Source: Erythrobacter sp. CCH5-A1 (GTDB lineage Bacteria > Pseudomonadota > Alphaproteobacteria > Sphingomonadales > Sphingomonadaceae). Taken from it: a DNA stretch of 20,289 nucleotides. The translations under genes were made by a program, and so were the position numbers. The notes beneath the pieces are model-generated. The model ran no database searches, had not been told where the DNA came from, and saw only the letters and a program-made list of their open reading frames with translations. Below are positions 14,408-20,289 of this stretch, piece by piece (position 1 is the first letter of the stretch; the number at the start of each line of letters is the position of its first letter). The DNA lies in assembly GCF_001557115.1 (NCBI RefSeq), contig NZ_LSKQ01000219.1, positions 1 to 20,289 on the forward strand, given 5' to 3'.

Positions 14408-16006
14408 ATGCTCGACTTTCCCCTCTGGAAGAAGCTCTCGCTGTGGGCGATGACGCTGGCGGCCTCGCTGCTGGCGCTGCCCTCGCTGGCCAATGTCGCC
14501 GGGCTCGACTGGCCTTCGGCGCTGCCTGATCCGCAGGTCAACCTCGGGCTCGACCTTGCCGGCGGCTCGCACCTGCTGCTCGAGGCCAAGGCCGCCGACG
14601 TGCGCGCGCAGCGGCTCGAGAACATGGAGGACACGGTCCGCCAGCTGATGCGCAACGCGACGCCGCGCATCCGCATCGGCGACGTTTCGACCGCAGGCGG
14701 CCAGCTGTCCTTCATTCTCGAGAACGCCGCCGATATCGACCGCGCGCGCGGGCTGATCGAGCCGGTGATGCAAGGGCAGACCACCGTGCGCGAGTGGGAG
14801 CTCAGCGTGGTCGATGGCCAGCGCATCGTGCTGACCCAGACCGATGCGGGCGTCAACCAGGCAATCGACGATGCGATGGACAGCGCCACCGAAGTCGTGC
14901 GCCGCCGCATCGACGAGCTCGGCACGCGCGAGCCGACCATCATCCGCCAGGGCGCGACCCGGATCGTCGTGCAGGTGCCGGGCCTGCAGGATCCCGAGGC
15001 GCTCAAGAAGCTGCTCGGCCAGACCGCGCAGCTCGAATTCAAGCTGGTCGACCTCAATGCTCTGCCCAGCAATGTCGAGGCCGGCATCGCGCCTCCGGGC
15101 AGCCAGATCGTCGCCTTCGCGCCGGGCACGCCGGGCGCGGGCGGCGCGCTTGCGGTCAAGCGGCTGGGCGGGATCCGCGGCGACAATCTCACCGACGCCA
15201 AGGCCGGTGTCGACCAGCAGAACGGGCAGAACGTTGTCAACATCGCCTTCGACGCGCAAGGCGGGGCGAAGTTCGCCAAGCTGACCACTGAGAATGTCGG
15301 CAAGCCCTTCGCGATCATCCTCGATGGCCAGGTGCTCTCGGCGCCCAACATCAACGAGCCGATCATCGGCGGCCGGGCGCAGATCGCGGGGAGCTTCACC
15401 GCGGAAAGCGCCAACCAGCTTGCGATTGCGCTGCGCTCGGGCGCGCTGCCGGTGCCGCTGGCGGTGGTCGAGGAACGCACCGTCGGGCCGGACCTCGGCG
15501 CGGATTCGATCCGCAAGGGCCTGCTCGCGATGGGCATCGGCAGCCTTGCGGTGATCGCGCTGATGATCGTCAGCTACGGCCGCTTCGGGATCTACGCGAC
15601 CGTGGCGCTGGTGTTCAACGTGCTGATGCTGCTCGGGCTGATGGCGGTCGGCGGGTTCACGCTGAGCCTGCCGGGGATCGCCGGCTTCGTCATCACCATC
15701 GGCGCGGCGGTCGATGCCAACGTGCTCATCAACGAGCGCATCCGCGAGGAGCGCGCGCGCGGGCGGCGGGTGGTCGCCGCGGTCGAGACCGGCTACAAGG
15801 AAGCGAGCCGCGCGATCTTCGACGCGAACCTCACCAACCTCATCTCCGCGCTGGCGCTGGGCGTCTTCGGCTCCGGGCCGGTGCGCGGCTTTGCAGTGGT
15901 GCTGTTCATCGGCATCATCACCTCGGTGTTCACCGGCGTGACGCTGACCCGCATGTTCGTTGCCGGCTGGCTGCGCAAGGCGCGCCCCAACGACATCAAT
16001 ATCTGA
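14408..16006 (+). CDS. secD: Protein translocase subunit SecD
   Basis: A 532-residue inner-membrane protein with a large periplasmic part. An N-terminal transmembrane helix at about 9-29 is followed by NLGLDLAGGSHLLLEA at 45-60 (the conserved D-x-x-G-G of the P1 domain). DSATEVVRRRIDELGTREP and VVQVPGLQDPE belong to the periplasmic region. Five C-terminal helices start with RKGLLAMGIGSLAVIALMI and include ITIGAAVDANVLINERIREE, the RND-type segment. With SecF it uses the proton gradient to complete export through SecYEG. The start has only a weak ribosome-binding site. It is followed 13 bp later by secF. Confidence 0.97.
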   Translation: MLDFPLWKKLSLWAMTLAASLLALPSLANVAGLDWPSALPDPQVNLGLDLAGGSHLLLEAKAADVRAQRLENMEDTVRQLMRNATPRIRIGDVSTAGGQLSFILENAADIDRARGLIEPVMQGQTTVREWELSVVDGQRIVLTQTDAGVNQAIDDAMDSATEVVRRRIDELGTREPTIIRQGATRIVVQVPGLQDPEALKKLLGQTAQLEFKLVDLNALPSNVEAGIAPPGSQIVAFAPGTPGAGGALAVKRLGGIRGDNLTDAKAGVDQQNGQNVVNIAFDAQGGAKFAKLTTENVGKPFAIILDGQVLSAPNINEPIIGGRAQIAGSFTAESANQLAIALRSGALPVPLAVVEERTVGPDLGADSIRKGLLAMGIGSLAVIALMIVSYGRFGIYATVALVFNVLMLLGLMAVGGFTLSLPGIAGFVITIGAAVDANVLINERIREERARGRRVVAAVETGYKEASRAIFDANLTNLISALALGVFGSGPVRGFAVVLFIGIITSVFTGVTLTRMFVAGWLRKARPNDINI

Positions 16007-16019
16007 GGAGCAAGCATCC

Positions 16020-17000
16020 ATGAAACTCCTGAAGCTTGTCCCCGACAACACCAACATCAAGTTCCTTAAGCTCCGCATCCCGTTCTTCGTGCTCAGCATC
16101 GTGCTGATCGTGGGGAGCTGGGTCGCGGTGGCGGTCAACGGCCTCGCCTTCGGCGTCGACTTTGCCGGCGGGCAGGAAGTGCGCATGACCTTCACGCAGA
16201 GCCAGACCGCCCCGATTCCATCCTTGCGCGAGAAGATCGCGGGGCTCGGCTACGGCGAGCCGGTGGTGCAGGAATTCGGCGCGCCCAACCAGGTCTCGAT
16301 CCGGGTCAAGCTGCCCGACGGGGCCGAGCAGGCCCCCGATGCCGCCAAGGCGATCGGCGAGCGGGTGATCGCGGCGGTCAAGGCCGATTACAAGGACGCG
16401 CGGGTCGACGGCAACGACACGGTTTCGGGCAAGGTTGCGGGCGAGTTCCGCGACAAGGCGATCCTCGCGCTGCTCGCGGCCATGGCGGCGGTCTCGCTCT
16501 ACATCTGGGTGCGCTTCGAATGGCAGTTCGGCGTGGGCGCGATGTTCGCGCTGGTCCACGACGTGTCGATCACGCTCGGGCTGTTCGCGCTGACGCAGAT
16601 GGAGTTCAGCCTGCAGATCGTCGCCGCGATCCTCGCGATCATCGGCTATTCGCTGAACGACACCATCGTCGTCTACGACCGGATCCGCGAGAACCTCAAG
16701 AAATACCGCAAGATGGAGATGGGCGCGCTGCTCGACCTCTCGGTCAACGAGACGCTGGCGCGCACCGTCATGACCTCGCTGACGTTGTTCATCGCGCTGA
16801 TCCCGCTGCTGTTCTTCGGCCCGCCGAGCCTGTTCGGCATGGTCGCGGCGATCACCGTCGGCCTGTTCGTGGGGACCTATTCCTCGATCTACATGGCCGG
16901 GCCGCTGCTGATCTGGATGGGGGTGACGACCAACAGCTTCGTTCCCGCCGCAGAAACGCCGCTCGAAAAGCAGGAAAAGCTGGCGAAGGGGCAGGGCTGA
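16020..17000 (+). CDS. secF: Protein translocase subunit SecF
   Basis: A 326-residue partner of SecD in the inner membrane. An N-terminal helix (LRIPFFVLSIVLIVGSWVAVAV) precedes the conserved FGVDFAGGQEV. The periplasmic domain extends to about 150, and five C-terminal helices include FALVHDVSITLGLFAL and IGYSLNDTIVVYDRIREN, the family signature. ATG 16020 is preceded by GAGGAG. The open frame extends further upstream into secD but the conserved sequence begins here. It ends the operon just before a strong inverted repeat. Confidence 0.97.
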   Translation: MKLLKLVPDNTNIKFLKLRIPFFVLSIVLIVGSWVAVAVNGLAFGVDFAGGQEVRMTFTQSQTAPIPSLREKIAGLGYGEPVVQEFGAPNQVSIRVKLPDGAEQAPDAAKAIGERVIAAVKADYKDARVDGNDTVSGKVAGEFRDKAILALLAAMAAVSLYIWVRFEWQFGVGAMFALVHDVSITLGLFALTQMEFSLQIVAAILAIIGYSLNDTIVVYDRIRENLKKYRKMEMGALLDLSVNETLARTVMTSLTLFIALIPLLFFGPPSLFGMVAAITVGLFVGTYSSIYMAGPLLIWMGVTTNSFVPAAETPLEKQEKLAKGQG

Positions 17001-17011
17001 GACTTTCGAGT

Positions 17012-17040
17012 CCCTCCCCATTCCGATGGAACGGGGAGGG
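17012..17040. terminator. Terminator-like hairpin between secF and the convergent glycosyltransferase
   Basis: CCCTCCCC at 17012-17019 and GGGGAGGG at 17033-17040 form an 8-bp stem. After one A/C mismatch, TTCC/GGAA extends it around a 3-nt loop. It lies 11 nt after the secF stop and 3 nt before the stop of the gene on the other strand, so it can serve both. The following tail (TCTCTA) is only weakly T-rich. Confidence 0.68.
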
Positions 17041-17043
17041 TCT

Positions 17044-18222
17044 CTAGGCCACCAGCCCCTCCCAATGCGCCGCCAGCGCGGCGGCATTGGCGTCCCAGGA
17101 AAAACCCTCGGTCAGTGCGGCGACCGCCTCGCGCGCCGGCGGGGCGGCGAGGATCGCGTTGACCGCCGCTGCGACCGCCTCGGGCGTGCGCTCGACCAAC
17201 CGCCCGGCCGTCTCGCTTGCGATCAGCTCGCGCGCGCCGCCGACATCGCAGGTCACCACCGGCGTCCCGCAGGCGAGCGCCTCGACCCATGCATTGGCGA
17301 GGCCCTCGTTGTTGGTCGGCAGCACCATCACGTCGGCCGCCGAGAGCAGCAGCGGCATCAGGTCGTGGTCGATCGAGCCGGCAAAGAACACCCTTTCGGT
17401 CAGGCCTTCGCTCGCGGTCAGCGCGCGCAACGCCGCCTCGTCCTCGCCCTTGCCGATCAGCACCAGCCGCGCATCGGGGACCATGTGGAGCGCCTTGATC
17501 GCCACCGCCTGCCCCTTGCGCGGGATCAGCGCGCCGACGCAGGCGAGCAGCGGCACCCCCGTCGGCATGGCGAACCCGAGCTCGTCCGATAGCTGGCGGC
17601 GCAGCTGCGGGTGATCGAAGGGCCGGAAACGGTCGCGGTCGAGCCCGGTGTAGTGGAGGGCGATCCTGTCCTCGGGCATCCCCATTGCCGCCATCTGCGC
17701 GGCCAGATCGCGGCTCACCGCCAGCAGCCCGGCGGCCTGGCGGGCGGCCTCGACCATCTGGGTGCGGGCGAAGGCTTGCAGGCCCCAGAAGGTAATGTCG
17801 CCGCCGCGCGCCTTGATCGACAGTGGCAGGCCGAGCTCGCGCGCGATGATTGCGGCGGCGGGGCCATCGGGGAAGAAGAACTGGGCATCGACGATATCGA
17901 ACGGCGTCTCGGCATGGAGCCTGCGCACCAGCGACCCCGCAGCGCGGGCGATGGCGGCGGCATTGAGCCGCGCGCCGAACCGCGGGATCAGCGAGAAATG
18001 CGGGCGGTGGACGGTGATCCCGCCTTCCTCGGCCACGCCCGGCAGGTCGGCAAGCGCGCGGTAGCGGCCCAGCGCCAGCGGCGGCAGGCCGATCGGGTTC
18101 ACCACCGTCACCCGCCAGTCCCCAGGCTTCGCCAGCGCTTCGATCGAACGCGCTACGAAGGTGCCGAACCGCGGGTTCACCGGGTTGGGATAGAGCGTCG
18201 AGAGAACGAGGGCGCGTTTCAC
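17044..18222 (-). CDS. Glycosyltransferase family 4 (GT-B fold)
   Basis: A 392-residue sugar transferase. The N-terminal domain (ALVLSTLYPNPVNPRFGTFVARSIEAL) resembles group 1 transferases with a donor-independent acceptor domain, and VGALIPRKGQ opens the C-terminal nucleotide-sugar domain. The acid-rich signature NNEGLANAWVEALACGTPVV has the E-x7-E pair of the retaining GT4 family. GTG at 18222 is used, with AGAGAGG 5 nt upstream. There are no membrane helices. Such enzymes build exopolysaccharide or glycolipids; no other polysaccharide genes are adjacent, so the acceptor is unknown. It lies 24 bp after the XRE regulator in the same direction, so the two may be co-transcribed. Confidence 0.93.
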   Translation of the reverse strand: MKRALVLSTLYPNPVNPRFGTFVARSIEALAKPGDWRVTVVNPIGLPPLALGRYRALADLPGVAEEGGITVHRPHFSLIPRFGARLNAAAIARAAGSLVRRLHAETPFDIVDAQFFFPDGPAAAIIARELGLPLSIKARGGDITFWGLQAFARTQMVEAARQAAGLLAVSRDLAAQMAAMGMPEDRIALHYTGLDRDRFRPFDHPQLRRQLSDELGFAMPTGVPLLACVGALIPRKGQAVAIKALHMVPDARLVLIGKGEDEAALRALTASEGLTERVFFAGSIDHDLMPLLLSAADVMVLPTNNEGLANAWVEALACGTPVVTCDVGGARELIASETAGRLVERTPEAVAAAVNAILAAPPAREAVAALTEGFSWDANAAALAAHWEGLVA

Positions 18223-18246
18223 GCCGGCCTCTCTAGCGCGCGCATC

Positions 18247-18822
18247 TTAAAGCGCTCTGACCAGCATGAAGGCGACCGCTACCCAGGGTGGATTGTCGAT
18301 CACCACCTGTTTCACGCCCGCGCCGGGGGGCAGCAGCCGGACGCGGGCACCGTCGCGCTCGATCAGCCGCCCGAAGGCGAAGCGCCCGCCGGAGCGCGGG
18401 ACGAGGCAGTCGCGGTTCATGGCGCCTTGCAGATTGTCCGTATCGGTGGGGCGCAGCCACACGAGGTCGCCCGGCCGATATTCGCCTGTGCTGTCGGTGA
18501 CCGCGAGGACCATGGCGGGCGGTCCGTCACCCTCGGCGAGGGCGCTCGGCGCAAGCGCCTCGCGCGGGCGGGACAGGGCCTGCGGTCCGGCGGCGGTAAG
18601 ATCGGCGACGATCTGCGCAGGCGCAGCCGCCTCGTCGCGCATCAGGCTGGCAGGATCGACGCCCATCGCGGCGGCGATCTTGTTCATCCATCCGAGCGAG
18701 AGGCGGCGCATCCCGGTCTCGAGTCGGCCGATGGTCTGCGCGGTGGTCGGCGGATCGCAGGCGGCGGCAAGATCGGCCAGCGTCAGCCCCTTGGCCTTCC
18801 GGATATCGCGGATGCGGTTCAT
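18247..18822 (-). CDS. XRE-family regulator with a degenerate S24/LexA-like C-terminal domain
   Basis: A 191-residue protein. Residues 1-60 are a helix-turn-helix of the Cro/CI type (IRDIRKAKGLTLADLAAACD, TTAQTIGRLETGMRRLSLGWMNKIAAAMGV). After a linker, residues about 104-191 resemble an S24/LexA-like beta domain (MVLAVTDSTGEYRPGDLVWLRP, GRFAFGRLIERDGARVRLLPP). Ser111 lies near the position of the catalytic Ser but the spacing to Gly118-Asp119 is short, and Arg152 rather than Lys follows FAFG, so self-cleavage looks unlikely. ATG 18822 follows GGGTGAG. It is divergent from the DUF6456-type gene, and an ACC-N5-GGT repeat overlaps that gene's predicted -35 element. Confidence 0.87.
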   Translation of the reverse strand: MNRIRDIRKAKGLTLADLAAACDPPTTAQTIGRLETGMRRLSLGWMNKIAAAMGVDPASLMRDEAAAPAQIVADLTAAGPQALSRPREALAPSALAEGDGPPAMVLAVTDSTGEYRPGDLVWLRPTDTDNLQGAMNRDCLVPRSGGRFAFGRLIERDGARVRLLPPGAGVKQVVIDNPPWVAVAFMLVRAL

Positions 18823-18841
18823 TGTCTCACCCTGCCAACTA

Positions 18842-18852
18842 ACCGTATTGGT
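18842..18852. promoter_or_regulatory. Candidate operator of the XRE regulator
   Basis: The sequence ACCGTATTGGT has inverted ACC/GGT ends and lies 20 bp from the XRE start. Its right half overlaps the predicted -35 element of the opposite promoter, so binding there could repress the DUF6456-type gene. A second ACCGGT at 18893-18898 lies nearby. Confidence 0.4.
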
Positions 18853-18875
18853 GTTTTTTCTTTCCTACATATAGT
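18848..18875 (+). promoter_or_regulatory. Promoter of the DUF6456-type gene
   Basis: TTGGTG at 18848-18853 and TATAGT at 18870-18875 are 16 bp apart and end 43 bp before the ATG. The spacer holds a T-rich stretch. The 96-bp divergent region carries no gene. Confidence 0.5.
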
Positions 18876-18918
18876 CGGTTTTGGCAAGCCCCACCGGTAA
18901 CAGCCGGAGGAATCGCCC

Positions 18919-19401
18919 ATGAAGCGCCATCTTGTCGAACGCGAACTGACTTCCGAAGGCCCGCGCCATCGTCCGGCCGGGCCCGGCGGCCTCGCGCGCT
19001 CGCGCTCGGTGACGGTCAATCTCGCCGAGAGCCCGCTTTCCTGGCTGCATGCGCGCGGGCATCTCTCCGAGCGCCTGTTCGATGCGGGCGAGGCGCTGCG
19101 GGCCGATTACGAGCGCGCGCAGCTGCCGGCGAGCATCACCATGCGCTGGGACCCGGTGCGCGCCAAGTCGACCGCGCCGGGCGGGCTCGATCCGAGCGAG
19201 AAGCACATCGCCGCGCGCCGCCGCTTCGACGGGGCGATCAGCGCGGCGGGGCGGGGGCTGGAGGACATCCTGTGGCGCGTGGTCTGCGCGGGCGAGGCGC
19301 TGCCGGAGGCCGAAAAGCGCCTCGGCTGGCCCTCGCGCAGCGGCAAGCTGGTGCTGCGCATCGCGCTCGAGCGGGTGGCGGATTACTACCGGATCAGGTG
19401 A
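18919..19401 (+). CDS. DUF6456-type protein, putative DNA-binding
   Basis: A 160-residue protein. Residues 37-43 (ESPLSWL), 56-70 (AGEALRADYERAQLP), 73-78 (ITMRWD), the helical 97-128 and the C-terminal GWPSRSGKLVLRIALERVADYY (136-157) match the pattern I know from the alphaproteobacterial DUF6456 family. That family often shows a GWP-x-R-S-x-K-x-VL ending that looks like a helix-turn-helix. The N-terminal 30 residues are basic and probably disordered. No enzyme motif or membrane segment is seen. ATG 18919 has GGAGG 8 nt upstream. The gene is divergent from an XRE-family regulator, which suggests regulatory linkage, but its own function is unknown. Confidence 0.78.
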   Translation: MKRHLVERELTSEGPRHRPAGPGGLARSRSVTVNLAESPLSWLHARGHLSERLFDAGEALRADYERAQLPASITMRWDPVRAKSTAPGGLDPSEKHIAARRRFDGAISAAGRGLEDILWRVVCAGEALPEAEKRLGWPSRSGKLVLRIALERVADYYRIR

Positions 19402-19428
19402 GGCGGTTTTCGTGCTCTGGACAGTGTC

Positions 19429-20046
19429 TCATGTGTCTCCAACAGGCTCGAGGCGGGCCGCCACCAGCGCCCGCAGCGCGGGGAGCACCTCGGCCTCGAA
19501 CCACGGGTGCTTGGCCATCCACAGCCGCGAGCGCCACGCGGGGTGGGGGAGGGCGATGCGATTGCCGAACTGCCCGAAAGCGCGCACGCGCTCGGTCAAC
19601 GACCAGCGCTTGACCTCGGGCAGGTAGCGGGCCTGGGCATGGGTGCCGACGAGCAGCGTGAGCCGGTCCTCCGGCAGGTGGGCGAGCACCACGTCGTGCC
19701 ACTGCGGGGCGCACTCGCGGCGCGGCGGGGCGTCGCCGCCGGCGGCGCGGCCGGGGTAGCAGAAGCCCATCGGCATCTGCGCGACCTTGGCCTCGTCGTA
19801 GAAGACGGCCTTGTCGATCCCGAGCCAGCCGCGCAGCCGGTCGCCGCTGTCGTCGTCCCACGGGATGCCGGAGAGGTGGACGCGGGTGCCCGGTGCCTGT
19901 CCGATGATGAGCACCCGCGCGGTGGCCGAGAAGCGGGTGATCGGGCGCGGGCCAAGCGGCAGGTGCGCGGCGCACAGGGTGCAGGCGGCGATGGCCGCGT
20001 TGAGGTCCTCGATGCTGTCGTGCCCCTGTGCTGCGGGGCCGGTCAT
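19429..20046 (-). CDS. Uracil-DNA glycosylase superfamily protein, family-4-like
   Basis: A 205-residue protein. Four cysteines (C22, C25, C96, C112) have the CX2C ... C ... C arrangement of iron-sulfur family 4 enzymes. IIGQAPGTRVHLSGIPW at 47-63 is motif A, and LPHPAWRSRLWMAKHPWFEAEVLP is the HP-containing motif near the C-terminus. Family 4 members excise uracil from DNA as the first step of base-excision repair. Motif A here is GQAPGT and the C-terminal motif lacks the usual HPS, so the base specificity may differ. ATG 20046 overlaps the upstream ABC-F stop by 4 bp (ATGA). A small repeat GTGTCTC occurs twice around its stop. Confidence 0.88.
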   Translation of the reverse strand: MTGPAAQGHDSIEDLNAAIAACTLCAAHLPLGPRPITRFSATARVLIIGQAPGTRVHLSGIPWDDDSGDRLRGWLGIDKAVFYDEAKVAQMPMGFCYPGRAAGGDAPPRRECAPQWHDVVLAHLPEDRLTLLVGTHAQARYLPEVKRWSLTERVRAFGQFGNRIALPHPAWRSRLWMAKHPWFEAEVLPALRALVAARLEPVGDT

Positions 20047-20289
20047 CCTTCGACCAGCTCGGCGAGGGTCAGCCAGCGCTCCTCGGCCGCGTCCTTCTCG
20101 GCCCGGGCATTGGCGATGCCTTGGCTGATGGCGGCGAAGCGCGCGGGGTCGGCGGTGTAGAGCGCGGGGTCCGAGAGCAGCGCCTCGCCCTTGGCGATCG
20201 CGGCTTCGAGCTCGGCGATGCGGGCCGGGAGGATCTCGTAGTCGCGCTGGTCCTTGTAGGTGAGCTTGGGCGCGGCGGCGGGCTTGGGC
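20043..20289 (-). CDS. C-terminal end of an ABC-F family ATPase (Uup-like)
   Basis: The last 81 residues of a gene that continues beyond the right edge. KLTYKDQRDYEILPARIAELEAAIAKGEALL and ARAEKDAAEERWLTLAELVEG form the two-helix coiled-coil C-terminal extension typical of Uup-type ABC-F proteins, soluble ATPases that act on ribosomes. The ATPase domains themselves are outside the window. The stop TGA (20045-20043) overlaps the start of the glycosylase gene, so the two are translationally coupled. Confidence 0.85.
   Translation of the reverse strand, partial: PKPAAAPKLTYKDQRDYEILPARIAELEAAIAKGEALLSDPALYTADPARFAAISQGIANARAEKDAAEERWLTLAELVEG

Noticed and set aside
13855..16195. Long minus-strand frames (560 and 627 codons) opposite yajC-secD-secF
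   Set aside because: The plus-strand genes are unmistakable; the antisense frames are repeats of low-complexity residues produced by GC-rich codon bias.
19424..19439. Direct repeat GTGTCTC near the glycosylase stop
   Set aside because: Only 7 bp and two copies; no further structure, so no mobile-element target duplication can be claimed.

Overview
The window is about 20 kb of GC-rich, densely coding DNA from an alphaproteobacterium. It is most likely from Sphingomonadales, probably near Erythrobacter/Porphyrobacter. The basis is the gene content (Lrp-type regulator, DUF6456-type protein, 3TM-type holin, GWP-type C-terminal motif), the codon use and the operon orders aroQ-accB-accC and yajC-secD-secF. 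The species is inferred, not shown. No rRNA, insertion sequence, integrase or CRISPR array is visible.

Layout. 1-456 (-): N-terminal piece of an uncharacterised, possibly sensor-kinase, protein. 724-2653 (+): Lrp/AsnC regulator, membrane acyltransferase with an 11-G tract inside its reading frame, and a small proline-rich protein. 2650-3960 (-): type II NADH dehydrogenase. 4138-7743 (-): a single reading unit made of a YefM-YoeB toxin-antitoxin pair, aroQ, accB, accC and a phytanoyl-CoA-dioxygenase-like gene. 7805-8218 (-): orphan 3TM holin. 8290-9192 (-): CitE/HpcH-type lyase. 9360-12714 (+): tightly overlapping molybdenum hydroxylase operon (iorA-like, iorB-like, MocA-like), facing xdhC (-), with an 88-bp tail-to-tail overlap. 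13746-13822 (-): tRNA-Pro(GGG). 14020-17000 (+): yajC-secD-secF. 17044-18822 (-): family 4 glycosyltransferase and an XRE regulator. 18919-19401 (+): DUF6456-type protein divergent from the XRE gene. 19429-20289 (-): family-4-like uracil-DNA glycosylase and the C-terminus of an ABC-F ATPase.

How the parts work together. The iorA/iorB/MocA/XdhC set is self-contained: two enzyme subunits, a cofactor nucleotidyltransferase and an insertion chaperone, with a Tat signal placing the large subunit outside the cytoplasm. YajC-SecD-SecF assist Sec export. AccB and AccC make malonyl-CoA together with carboxyltransferase subunits encoded elsewhere.

Most worth a second look: the 11-G tract as a possible phase switch in a surface-modifying acyltransferase; a toxin-antitoxin module only 4 bp upstream of aroQ, carrying an operator with the 12-bp spacing known for YefM; an orphan holin with a repeat-rich promoter region; a tRNA whose predicted leader can pair with its own CCA end; and a divergent XRE/DUF6456 pair sharing a promoter-operator region.
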